DNA from: Chamaecrista fasciculata
Taxonomy: Eukaryota; Streptophyta; Magnoliopsida; Fabales; Fabaceae
Direction: 5' to 3'
Assembly (NCBI GenBank): GCA_003254925.1
Contig: QANZ01038626.1
Span: 80,823 to 144,822, forward strand
DNA: 64,000 bases
Both the position numbers and the translations under genes were made by a program. This document shows positions 1 through 11,194 of this stretch, one piece after another (the first letter of the stretch is position 1; each line of letters starts with the position of its first letter). The notes beneath the pieces are model-generated. The model was not told where the DNA came from, made no database searches, and was given only the letters and a program-made list of their open reading frames with translations.

Positions 1-433
1 TCCATTATATTTTTTAGGGATTAAATAATTAACTTACTCTATAATTAATAGATGTCTATATATAAATATTAATTAATGAAATTTAATTTTTCTGATAAAA
101 TAAGAGAGAGAGGGTTTAATTTGATGCATGGGAAGAGAGGGTTTAAATATAATTAGTTTAGTGAAAGAGATAGAAATGATGTCTCACAATCAACTCTTAG
201 CAAATAGCAACCAATACCTAACAATATGGGCAACCATACATATGAGCCACACACTATCATATCCCCTTTCTCTCTCTATCTCTCTTCCACTCTCTCTCAT
301 CATTTCACTCACAGACATCTCACCAAACTCTCTCAACTTTTCCTACCAGCTACATTTTTGCTATCATGCGCCGGGTGTACACAACCACACCATCTATATC
401 ACCATGAATGAGATGTACCATACATATTATAAT

Positions 434-904
434 AGTCAAAAAGATAATTTTGGTATTAAATGTATGTTTTAATGTCTATTTAGTCTTATATACTTTTAAA
501 TTTTCAAATTGGTCTTAAACATTATTTCATTTTGATCTTAAACTATTAAATATGATAATATTTATCTCGTTTCAAGTTTAAATTTGACGAGTTTATAGTT
601 ACGTATTGTTCTTAAAGAGTAATTTCTCTATCTAACTGAAATCGTTAGCAAATGAGTTCAAATCAGTCATGAAAATAAATTGCCCATTTCATGGTTAAAC
701 AAGCATAATTTATCTTATCTCTCGTTTCAAATGCAAATACGATAAATTCAGAGTTACGAGTTACTCTTAACAAGTCATTTGAACTTGAAATGAGAGACGA
801 GAAAAATATGACTAAATTCAATAATTTTTTTTTACCAAAATGAAATACAAAAGACCAAAATGAACATTAGGTCATACATTTAGGACCAAAATAACCCTTT
901 AACT
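434..904. mobile_element. Foldback MULE-like MITE, perfect 9-bp TSD
   Basis: Inverted arms (..AATTTTGGTATTAAATGTATG at one end, CATACATTTAGGACCAAAATAA at the other) bound 471 bp with a TTTCAAGTTTAAA-type interior. Direct repeats TATTATAAT flank it at 425-433 and 905-913. TIR ends are AGTCAAA / TTTAACT. The 9-bp TSD fits Mutator-like transposition. It has no coding capacity. Confidence 0.85.
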
Positions 905-913
905 TATTATAAT

Positions 914-3800
914 TAATCAATTATGTATGTATATATATGTATGTGCATGTACGTGATTCATGTAGGTTGGTTATGTTTGTGATAAGGTCATTATCATGGT
1001 TTGGTGAGGCTGAGGCCCATCACTGGCCCAACTCTATTAAACTCTGCTAATTAAGCCCTATTCATCAGGGCAAATTTTTTATAATCAACTTAATGCCAAA
1101 ATTAAACACTACATATATATAGCATGCCTTTGATTTCCCATAGTAATATAATTAATTACAAAATCAAACTCATCATGATTTGTATAATTATTTAAAGTTT
1201 AGGGAACCGTCCTACCTAGCTAACTTACACAAAATTGTATATGCTACAATATGAGTTCTTGTAATACTATCTTCTTATCTAGTTCTTAAGTCAGAAAAAA
1301 GAATTAAGAGTAAGATGAGATGTGTAACTTTTAAAGAAAACCTTTTTATAAATTAGATCGTTATAATTGTCTTTCATAATGGGTAAATCATGAAATATAT
1401 AGATAGTTACCAAGCAAGAAGTGAGAGAGATAAACCTAATTATTAGGTTCTAATAATCAATATCATGCATATATAATATATATAACACATATGTATATTG
1501 TGAAATGCAATTAATATGAATGAGAAAAGGGTTGAGATGTTGCTATCACTGGCCTGACAAGTGGGTTTGGCAATTAGCAACTTGTTCATTGCATCCTATA
1601 TATGCTTGCAAATATGTGGCTCACCACTCTTTAAAACCCTTCAACTTCCCAAAATCTCATCCAATATTCTTCCTTCTTCTTCATATGTAAATATAAAATT
1701 ATAAACAACTAGAGAAAAGGACTTGTACTCCGGAGGACTCTTATCACTTTTCATACCTAGTCACATATTTTTTTTTTTTTTTAAAAAAAGGAAAGATACA
1801 AAAATTAAATTAACTACTATTGATCCTTCTATTTTACTCAATTTTTAATTCAAGACTTATAGTTTGATCTTTGTATGTATAGTCTTATATGTTTTGTAGT
1901 TCAAGTTTTGTAAATAAGATTCTGTCACTTCTTATTGAGATTTGTTGGCTCAGCTAATGAAGTATATATATATATATATGATATTAGGATTATAAATATG
2001 TATATAATTATTGTTTAGGAAATCATACCTGATCAGAAATCGACCAGTGATTCAGTCTGATTTATCCTTAAAACTGCCTAGCTCAAGAACTAACCCATTT
2101 TATTTTGTTATATATATATATATATATATGTGGGTCAAAGTTTGTTGAATGTTGATCATAAATCTCAACTTGATAATAAAATCTCATTTGTTGATATTGA
2201 TATTGATGAATATTATGAAAGTTGATTATATTATATTTATATTAATTCATATTAATATATGAAACTTGTATTTATAACATTGTTAATTTACTTTTTTTTT
2301 ATTTCGCTGTTAATATTATAATTATATTTTATAACTTAGTTATGGTTATTTGTATTAAAATTTTATCATATTTAGATCTTTTCTGTAACGATTTACTTAT
2401 TTGTCCTCGACCCTAATCAATTAATTAGAACAAAATAATCTCAGGTCATAGGATTAGAGTAATCTCACTCCCTTTGATGGATTAAAAAACCCAAATTCTA
2501 TACCATTTTATGAAAATGTTATATTATCGATACTATATTTTAAATTTGCATATCGAACGCATAATTTGTTTAGTTTGAACCTCATAATCCCGGGAGTCAA
2601 GACTATTTCTTTTATTCCCATCAAAGCATCCCCTCAGGGTAAAATGGCAAAAAGTCCCCTAAACTTTAATAGAAAAAGTTCTTATACTTTTAAAAGTGAT
2701 GAAATACTATCAAGTTTTAGTTTTGTGTAAAAGATCTATTTTGTTAATATTCTTATTCAATAATAATAACAAGAATATAAGTTTCTTTATAATTTTATCA
2801 TTGTTATGTTTCATTTTGATTCAAAGTTAAAATAACTATTGTTGTAGTTGAGGTTAACCAAAAAAAGGCAAAACGCATAATTTTGGTCGTCAAATTTTAT
2901 ATAAATTTTTTATTTCGACTATAAAATTCATTTCTTGTTAATTTTATTTAAATGAAATTATGAGATGAGGATAAAATCAATAAAAAATGTGAAATTTTAA
3001 AGACAAAATTAACAATAAGCAAATAACTTTGAGGATGAAATAAAAAATTGATGTAAAATTTGAAGAACAAAAATGTGCTTTTACCTAATAAAATAAATTT
3101 TGAATGAAAAATCTTAATAAAATAGACTACTATCTACTTGTAAAAAATTAAAAAGTTCAAAAGATCTTTCGTCAATTTTTAAAAGTTTTAGAAATTTTTT
3201 ACCCGATAAATAAAATTAAGAAGATATACATTTTAACCTAAAATTTAATCAACATATGCTTTGATTAATAGAATCTTCATCACCCAAGACATTCAACATA
3301 TCACAACATCACCAAACAAACAATATTTATCTTACGGATCGATCACAACGCCTCTACTTTCTGCAATTATATTTTAGATTCGTTTCCTTTCCTGTTAGTT
3401 TGTAAGGTTTTATTAAAAATAAATTTACACTAACTAATTGCTAATTGGTTAACTTTGATTAACAGTATGAATTATGGGATAAATAATTTTTAAAATAGAA
3501 TTAATGATACCAAGAAAGATTGGTCCAATTGATAGGAGTTTACTTATAATTCATAAGGTCGTAAGTTCTATTCCTGTTGGTAATGTGGGGATGTTTTGGT
3601 AGGCGGTCTGTAAATACCTCTATAAACGTTCATAAAGTTCGAAGATAGGTTGTGACTTTAGTGATCCAACTCACATAAAAGAGAGAATAGTTAATATTTT
3701 GGTGAAAATATTTAAACATAATATGGTAATTAATTAACTTAATAGAAATTATTATATAGAAACAAAACCCTAATATGGAACAAACATATATCTATATATT
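914..3800. other. AT-rich intergenic DNA
   Basis: No gene is supported. It holds (AT)n runs near 1962-1980 and 2109-2130 and a degenerate inverted repeat at about 2640-3200. Near 1594-1690 a TATA-like CTATATATGC is followed by a CT-rich stretch that looks promoter-like but has no ORF behind it. Confidence 0.5.
2640..3205. repeat. Degenerate foldback element
   Basis: GGGTAAAA-type ends and complementary blocks (AAACTTT..AAAAGTTC against GAACTTTT..AAAGTTTT) suggest an old inverted-repeat element. A second, inner pair sits at about 2865-3090. No TSD remains. Confidence 0.35.
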
Positions 3801-3809
3801 TAAATTTTA

Positions 3810-4248
3810 GTTTAAAGTGAACTTTTAGTTTCATAACTTTGGCAAAGGTCACAATTTGGTCCCATAAATTTTTTTGTTGCAATTTTGGTCCCATAACTTT
3901 GGCAAAGGTCTCAATTTGATCCCATAACTTTTGAACACGTCCTACCGTTGGTCCCAAGCTTATTTTCATCCATTTTCTGTCTTTAAAGATGATCTGACAT
4001 ACTGAGTTGAATGATGACATGGCAAATATGGATGAAGTGGATTTAACGGCAAATAATAGATAGAAATCAACTTGGGACCAACGGTGAGACGTTTTCAAAA
4101 GTTATGGGACCAAAATTGCAACGAAAAACGTTATGGGACCAAATTGAGACCTTTGCCAAAGTTATGGGACCAAAATTGCAACAAAGAAAGTAAAAGAACC
4201 AAATTGAGACCTTTTCCAAAGTTATGGGACCAAAAGTGCACTTTAACC
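3810..4248. mobile_element. Foldback MULE-like MITE, perfect 9-bp TSD
   Basis: The 439-bp element has arms of the CCATAACTTTGGCAAAGG type, each carrying internal short repeats. TAAATTTTA occurs directly on both sides (3801-3809, 4249-4257). TIR: GTTTAAAGTG / CACTTTAACC. An inverted-repeat ORF on the minus strand (3739-4098) is produced by the arms and is not a gene. Confidence 0.9.
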
Positions 4249-4444
4249 TAAATTTTATATCAATTTGTTAAATTTCGTCTTTAAAGTTTTATATATTTTG
4301 TCGATTTTATTTTTTACTTTTATTTCATCTAATGAACTAATAACGGCCTTCACATAAAGATTAAGGGTATGTAATGTGAAATTTCTAAGTAAAAAATTTA
4401 AATCATAAGTCAAATTGAAAACAATGATACAGTATTATTAATTT

Positions 4445-5452
4445 GGGTAAATTACAAATTAGGTATATGTGATTAGGTCGAATCTCACATCACTGCCGTG
4501 TGGTTTAAAAAAATCTCAGTTTGGGTACCTAAGGCATGCGCCCTTTAGCAATTAGGGTACATGTGGTTTTGTTCTGTCAATTTTAACGGAAAATGCTGAT
4601 GTGACACTCTCGTGACTCAGTGAAAAATCAAATTTTGGTCTACGAACTATGGGATAAGTTTCATTATGGTCCTAAAACTATTTTTTATTTCATTTAGGTC
4701 CTCAAATATTCATATTTGTTCCATTTTTTGTCTCAAAAATGTTTTTCATATGGTTTACACCAATATGCCTAACCTAAATAATTAAGATGAATAATTTCTC
4801 TCAAATATAAGAGTGATCACAGGCTGGGTCAGGCCAGACCTGAAAAGCCGACCCGGTTAGACTCAGGTCGGGCCATCGAGTCCGACCGAGCAAACTGGGC
4901 TACTTTATTTAAAAAAAAAATCATATTTTTTATTTAACCCATTGATTTATTATATATATTTTTTATGTTTTTGTTCACCCCTACTCAAATACGTAATAAT
5001 AAGTGAGTTGGCAAAGAGAGGAAGAGAAATTTTCATTCTTAGTTACAAATTGGAGATAAATTTGTGGTTGATTTTTTTTTCTACTTTATGACTAAGAATA
5101 ACGGTGAAAATTCCGATAAAATCACATTTTGGAGATCAAAAAGAAAAAAAAATATGAAAGTTTGAGGATAAAAATGAAACAAAAAATAGCTTTTATGACC
5201 AAAATGAAACTTACCCCATAGTTTGAGAACCAAAAATGAGATTTTAACCTTGGAGTGAAAACCAACAACTAAGATGCAAGAGAAACTAACGGTTAAGATG
5301 CAATAGGAATTGACGGCTAAGATAAATTGGATATCAATGGCTAAGATTGCTAAACAAAGCATATCTTAGGTACCTAAAGTGAAATTTTTCAAACCACATG
5401 ACAGTGATGTGAGATTCGACCTAGCCACAGATACCTAATTTGTAATTTACCT
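4445..5452. mobile_element. 1.0-kb foldback MULE-like element with a nested hAT MITE
   Basis: TIRs GGGTAAATTACAAATTAGG and CCTAATTTGTAATTTACCT bound 1008 bp; arms pair for about 300 bp. The flanking 9-mers are TATTAATTT (4436-4444) and TAGTAATTT (5453-5461), one mismatch. The hAT-like insertion at 4808-4983 interrupts the interior. Confidence 0.85.
4808..4983. mobile_element. hAT-type MITE, perfect 8-bp TSD (nested)
   Basis: Ends TAAGAGTGATCA and TGTTCACCCCTA form short TIRs around 176 bp. CTCAAATA flanks it on both sides (4800-4807, 4984-4991). The 8-bp duplication is characteristic of hAT elements. Confidence 0.82.
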
Positions 5453-5777
5453 TAGTAATTTATTGAATGAAGATAAAAAAAATTGATAGCATAAAATTTT
5501 GAAGATAAAATTAATAGTAAATAAAATTAAAAATTAATATAAAATTTTAAAAAACATATGTTTTTGTCTATATTAAAATGTAATATTAGACAAGTGAGCT
5601 TCTTGTGTGAGAGAGGGTAAACAATTGAAAGATAGATCGAGTGAGGCGTCAAGGTCAAAAGAATTCATACAAATAATATAAAAATGGTGAAGAATTGAAG
5701 AACAAGGACTAGGAAGAGTAGGCATTGTCATTTTGTAATTATTATTGTGTACATAAAAAAACCTAAACATTGATGGA

Positions 5778-5867
<90 letters not shown>

Positions 5868-5981
5868 NTTTTGAAATTTATGAAAATTTTTTTAAAAGAT
5901 AATTTTTAATGTTTGAAAACTCATTTGACCAATCAAAAGAAACCTTAACATGTACTCTAAAGGCACATGTTAGATAAATCC

Positions 5982-6027
<46 letters not shown>

Positions 6028-6239
6028 GTGATATCAAGAAAAGTATAGTTGCTAGGCTAAACAAAAATCACAAAAAACCAAAGGTTGTGTAATTATCTTG
6101 GGATTGAAAATTCACAACAATTTGGATTGTTTTGATCAGTGCATGGAGATTTTAAAACTTAATTAAAATAATAAATTTTGTTAGTGAAACTTCATATTAA
6201 TATTTGATATACTTCTTGAAAACTACAAAGCTGGATTAG
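5453..6239. repeat. AT-rich spacer with two large microsatellites
   Basis: (AG)n runs from 5781 to 5867 (about 43 units) and ends at an N (5868), likely an assembly failure point. (TTA)n runs at about 5983-6026. No gene seen. Confidence 0.9.
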
Positions 6240-6748
6240 GATAAATCTAACCTTGAGTTCACAGTTGAGGGCAGTTTCCGGCACGTAGGGGTCGTCGGAA
6301 CCTGCAAACGAGAATGCACAGGGGGTTCCCTGCGATTCTTCTCCGATGCTTAAGTTAGAGAGAGAAAGCTCGAGAATTTGAATATTTTTTAGAGAGAGAG
6401 AGTCGTTACCTTAGAAAGGTCCCCCCTTTTCCTTTTATCCTCCTTCCCTTTTGTCTCATGTTCGTACGAGGTCTCTCTCTGAGACGTCAGGGGTGCTCGG
6501 GATGTGTGAGGAAAAGGGGGTTGGTGTAGGTTTATGCTTTTGACGTGACAGCTATCACTGCCAGGGTACGGTGGGATTTCCAGCCTTCTCTCCTGGTTGT
6601 CAGTGATAGCCAAGAGTGCTTTTCATGGTTTGGTCTGCGCGCAGGGGGCGTTTTAGTCCTTTTGCGTGTCCTTCTTGTCCTGTCCCGTGCTTTCACGGAT
6701 CCTGGCATTTAATGCCAATATCTTGGCATTAAATGCTTGAGTGTGGGA
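6240..6748 (-). mobile_element. Probable LTR-derived leader end of the Tat element
   Basis: GC-richer sequence with GA runs (6352-6402) and, on the minus strand, TTCTAAGGTAACG (about 6404-6416), which resembles a splice donor. The same TTCTAAGGTA motif and GA run occur at about 29880-29910 in another Tat-like remnant. No coding frame here is convincing. The LTR ends were not resolved. Confidence 0.5.
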
Positions 6749-7118
6749 GGGGGAACCTGCTTGGGTTGCCTATCCGCCGGGTATCCTTTATGCCCTGGGT
6801 AACAATTCCGAGGGGCCATTCCGAGGAGTGTATATCACTAGTCCCTCCGAAAGGTCCGAGGGGGAGTCCGCGCCGTCGGCTTCCGAGGGGTGATCCCGAG
6901 GGGTGTATATCACTAGTCCCTCCGAAAGGTCCGAGGGGGAGTCCGCGCCGTCGGCTTCCGAGGGGTGATGCCGAGGGGTGTATATCACTAGTCCCTCCGA
7001 AAGGTCCGAGGGGGAATCCGCGCCGTCGGCTTCCGAGGGGTGATCCCGAGGGGTGCATATCACTAGTCCCTCCGAAAGGTCCGAGGGGGAGTCCGCGCCG
7101 TCGGCTTCCGAGGGGTGA
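6749..7118. repeat. 75-bp tandem repeats, about four copies (left block)
   Basis: The sequence TATATCACTAGTCCCTCC recurs at 6831, 6906, 6981 and 7056 (the last with CAT for TAT), an exact 75-bp period. It is preceded by a single-copy lead-in (AACCTGCTTGGGTTGCC). Units are nearly identical, GC-rich and full of CCGAGGGG. Because 75 is a multiple of three, both strands stay open and give 25-residue repeats; these are not taken as proteins. Confidence 0.9.
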
Positions 7119-7284
7119 TTTTGGTTTCCGAATACCTTGAGTCTTCTGGACTTCTTTCCGTGGAAGCTGAAAAGTTTTGGGTGACACGTGGCATGGGAAA
7201 CGAGAAATGTGTGGAGGAAGTTCTTCGGTTTCCCAAGTTGCTGACGTTGGCAGCGTCTTTTCAACTGCCTGCTTTATTTTTGAA

Positions 7285-7407
7285 TTTTGTACGGTCCTTT
7301 ATAAACCACCATTTCCCTCTCTTCCCCCATTTTTCGTTCCCACGATTTCTCTCGAACAAAACCAGAAAATCCAGGTTCCAAGCTCGAGCAAGATACACTT
7401 AGCAACA
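7285..7407 (+). promoter_or_regulatory. Core promoter of the antisense retroelement gene
   Basis: A TATA box (TTTATAAA, 7298-7305) is followed about 30 nt later by a pyrimidine-rich leader (TTCCCTCTCTTCCCCC) and a start codon at 7408. The 75-bp tandem repeats end about 180 bp upstream. The layout looks like an ordinary plant pol II promoter reading outward into the antisense gene. Confidence 0.5.
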
Positions 7408-10400
7408 ATGATGAAGCCATCGCAGAAGATTCCGAGCCACAAGAGGGGGAAGAGTGGAGCTTCGTCATCGATTCCTGATGATGGAATCCCAGTCGGTCGT
7501 TACCTCGATCCAGTAACGGCTGAGAAGAGAGGGTACACGGTCACTGAGCGCAAAGACATGAAGACTGGTTGGGGAGGTCCCACCATGGAACCCGACCTGT
7601 GGTGGAGTATCCACTCGAAGCTGATGCGCGCGGAGGCTGACGGCGCCGAGGCCCTGTGTCGTGCCCGGGGCGTAGTGGCCTGGGCATCGCCACAGGGACT
7701 GCCTTGCAATGTGCCCATCGACCCTAAAATCGTCTTGGAGAGGTCGAAGTTCGCGAACCCTGCCGAACTCGCAACCCTGAACGAGACGTTCTTTGCCCCG
7801 GGTACTCCGATGAGGAGGTTGGGGCATATTGCCTGCCACATCAAGGAAGGTGTCGACGGTTGGGGCAGCGAGAGGTATAGTTTTGCGCACGAAGGGGGCT
7901 TTTTGTTTAACGAATACGTCCTTCAAAACGTGGGAATAAGGTTCCCCTTCTCGGACTTCGAAATGGAAGTCCTCAACTACAAGAACTGTTCTCCGGCCCA
8001 GCTGCATCCTAATTCTTGGCGGCTTCTCGCCATTCTCCAGAATGTGGCGGCGGAGCTGGAAGTGGAGCTGACCGCGAAGGTCTTATTTTGGGCATATCGG
8101 GTAGAGTGTAAAAATGGAGGGTGGGTGAGCCTCCACTGTATGAACAAGCCCAACAGATATAGTGTGTTGTCTGCTAATGTAAGCAGTGTGAAGAAATGGA
8201 CGAACTACCACTTCTTCGTTTCCTGGGAGCCAGCTGACCGGTGTCCGTGGTACTTGGATGACGAGGGTTATCCTCGGTTTCCCCTTTCCTGGTCGGAGCC
8301 CATTGTTGGGCAAAGGGCGTTGGCGAGGGAAAACTTGAGTCCCGAGGAGCACCGTGCCGCCAAGCGGTTGTTTGAGGCGGCGAAGCAGGACGACAACGAT
8401 TACAAGACATGGGGTGAGTGTCAGTCAATCAAAGTTCTGTTGTTTTCCTTTTTAGTTCTCTGCTTCTTGTATGTTTTGTCTGATTGTTCCGTGCCTGGCT
8501 TATTGTATCAGTGATGCATCACCTTGGTTTCCGGGGGCGGCTGGAGTACTTCACCAAGGCCACCTCCAGTTGCGGCGGCTTCGTGATACCTGCCTCTGAG
8601 GCGACCCTCCGCCTGCCCCTCCTTCCCCCATCGGCTGCGGGGGGTAGCAGAGATGCTTCTCCTCCGAAGAAGAAGAAGAAGAGAGACAGGGCTGTTTCCG
8701 CTGGAAGTCCACTCGGGAGGGGTGCCTCTCGGGCCGCAGAGCGAGGGGTGACCGTTGCTTCCGTCGTGGCCCCCACTGTTATGGCGAGGCCAATTGCCCG
8801 TGGGTCTCGGTCGGAGGATAGCCCTCCCGTGAAGAGGCCCAAACTAATCTTGTACGAGAGTGAGAATGAAGAGAAGGATCCAAGCGCGGCTCTGAAACCG
8901 CGGGCGTCTTCCCAGTATTATTCTCCTCCCAGGGGATCGTCGGGCAGTCCGGCTGTCTTGGAGGGCGGCGACGATGCCGGGGAAAAAGCCGATGAGGGGC
9001 CCATCGAGGTGGACAGTGCATCGTCATCCGGTGAGGAGGACTCGCTGACCATAAGTCAGTTGGTGAGTGTGAGTGGGACTTCCGACATCCCACCAGTCGA
9101 GGAGGGAGGGGTTCCTCCACCAAGAGTGCTGCCGGTTATCGAGGAGGTTGCCACCTCCCCTGAGGGTGAAGACTTGCCTGCTGATGGGGGGGAGAATCTG
9201 TCATCGGAGGATGAAGACTTAGTCACCGAGGAGGCTCCTTCTTCGCCCGAGGGTGACAACCAAGTTATCGGGGGGAACACACCGCCCCCAGAGAATGAAG
9301 ATCCGGCTATTGATGGGGGCACCAGATTATCTGAAGACGAGGTCTTGGCAGATGAGGGGGACAGCGGTCCGGCGGGTGAAGAGGGTCCGGTTGCTGGGGT
9401 GGCCACTGTTTTATCCGGGGGGTGATCCCTCCAGCTGCCGGGGTGGCTTCGCCTCGCCGAAGTGAAATTCCTGTTGAGAAGGAGGGGGTTGCTCCAGGAG
9501 GGGGCAATGGTGGCTCTGACGCGGGACCGTCACGCGGGGTGGTGGCGGAACCTCTAGACGTTTTGAACCCTCGGTATCCTCAACCATCGACGAGGGGGGG
9601 AGTGTTGCCAGCAGACATCTTGGGCAGCAGTATCAACCCCTTCTTATTCATGGAGTCCTCCTGTACGAAGGCCGGCAAAGACTACATGGATGACTTGGTG
9701 GCCAAGCTTCCTCGGGATGTTGCCGCCGACGCCATTAAACATGGCTTGGAGTCCTGTCGCCGGATAGCAGTGCTGTACCAGCAATTCGAGGACATCCGAG
9801 GCAGGAATTCTATGCACAAGGCACTGTTGGCCGAGTCTGAGAAGAGAGTTGCCCTATTGGAGGGGCAGGTGGCGGAACTTACCGCCGAGAAAGGGGAGAT
9901 GGGGAAGCAGTTGGAGGAGGCCCGTGCTGTGGGGGTGTCCAAGGTTGATGAACTGCTGAAAGCCCAAACGGAGGAGCACGGTAAAGAGTTGGAGCGCCTT
10001 GTGGAGGGCTATGAGTCGGCGCTGGATAAGCTTCGGGGAGAGAAAAGTGTGACTGAAAATGCTTTTGAGGCTCGCCTTGAGGCAATCCGCGCCGAGAGGG
10101 AGGAGGCGGCGAGGGTGGCTGCCGAGGAGCTGGCTGTCCAGCGGGGTCGCTGGGCGTCGGAGATGGATGCTCTTCGTCGGGAGCATTCTGCCGCCATCAA
10201 CGAACTGAAGCGTAACCACGAGGCCGCTATGGGCCGGATGGCGTCAACTCACAGTCTATCACTCGACGCGATGACCCGGAGGCTGGAGGAAACCCTGGAA
10301 AATGAGAGGGCCCAACTCCAGTGGGAGGGGAAATGCTTCTATGAGAAAGGCTTCATCAACGGGGTAAGGCAAGTGGTCCATTTCTACCCGGAGGCTGCCC

Positions 10401-10765
10401 GGAGTCTGGATGAAGTGCATCCTATGCGGGAGGTGGCCAACGGCATAATCGTTGACCGGGTCCGTCCCCTGGAGAAATGCCCGGAACGCCCTGCTGACCC
10501 AATGGAGAGAGGGGAATCCTCAAGTGGCAAATTGGACGTGGGGAGGATGCTGCTCGGCGTGTTGGTGAACGTTCCGAGTGCTCCCACAACCACTACGGGT
10601 GTCTCTCCTTCTCCCCAGGAAGGAAGACCTGGGTTAGGTTTGTTTGACGAGGATGGTGATAGGGAAGATGGAGGTGAGGTCCCTCCGAAGGGTCCCGAGC
10701 CGGCTGACTGTTCGACCGACGACTACCTTGTCGATGATCCTGTGTTGCCGCCGGGGGGTGTGTGA
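7408..10765 (+). pseudogene. Antisense retroelement gene: PF04195-like domain plus coiled coil (spliced, frameshifted)
   Basis: The ATG at 7408 follows a TATA box by about 105 nt. Exon 1 runs 7408-8413 and ends in TGGG before GTGAGT. Exon 2 starts at 8512 after a pyrimidine-rich tract and TATCAG, and the junction keeps frame. The N-terminal 335 aa include a segment (about 165-285: GIRFPFSDFEMEVLNY..SPAQLHPNSWR) that resembles Pfam PF04195, 'putative gypsy type transposon'. A low-complexity acidic/Ser-Pro region follows, with a basic KKKKKKR-type patch near 8680. The frame shifts at a six-G run (9417-9422). The rest (9422-10765) holds a long coiled coil (about 9700-10330; heptads such as KRVALLEGQVAELTAEKGEM). 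Its biochemical role is unknown. It is convergent with pol, whose stop lies 430 bp away. Confidence 0.75.
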
Positions 10766-11194
10766 ATGTTATTTGCTGTAAACACTTGTAACCCCCCTCC
10801 CCCTTCTTGATGTAATGAGCTCTGTAAACTTGTAAATTGATGACTTTGCATATAATATTTGTCTATATGAAATGTACCGTTGGCGCTGGGTGCCATTTCC
10901 GTTACTTGCTTGTGTGATAGCGTATAAAGATGTATTGTAACGATTTGTTACTGTGTGAGTCACGTTGTTTACTTCATGAGTTTGCCCGTGACGTGGCTAG
11001 CCGGAGCAGGTAACTCTGACCTGCAGAGCGTTGGAGCTCAAGTGTCCGAGGCGTGGGGGAGGCGTCCCTCCCTGCCTACGTAGAGGACCGAGGGCCCATT
11101 TAATCATTCATAACAGAAAGATAAAAAGGGAAGAAATAGCAATAAGAAGAAACATGATTTTCATTAAACTTTGAAAAAAGTTACATGAGTGCTG
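10766..11194. other. Spacer between the convergent antisense gene and pol
   Basis: After the antisense gene's TGA the plus strand is T-rich with TGTAA repeats (10780-10860), plausible as a polyadenylation region. The pol stop lies at the other side. No further coding frame is convincing. Confidence 0.5.

Noticed and set aside
128-472. Plus-strand ORF of 114 codons
   Set aside because: CT-repeat low-complexity frame that runs into a MITE; no homology recognised.
1590-1690. Promoter-like TATA plus CT-rich stretch
   Set aside because: No ORF or hairpin of known microRNA follows; left as intergenic.
3739-4098. Minus-strand ORF of 119 codons
   Set aside because: Made by the arms of a foldback MITE; internal repeats only.
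6729-7264. Repeat-bearing ORFs on both strands (GSPLGSRRRG / SEADGADSPSD types)
   Set aside because: They arise from the 75-bp tandem repeat whose length is a multiple of three; no start context or homology supports a protein.
7465-8428. Minus-strand ORFs of 84-180 codons
   Set aside because: Shadows of the plus-strand antisense retroelement gene in GC-rich DNA.
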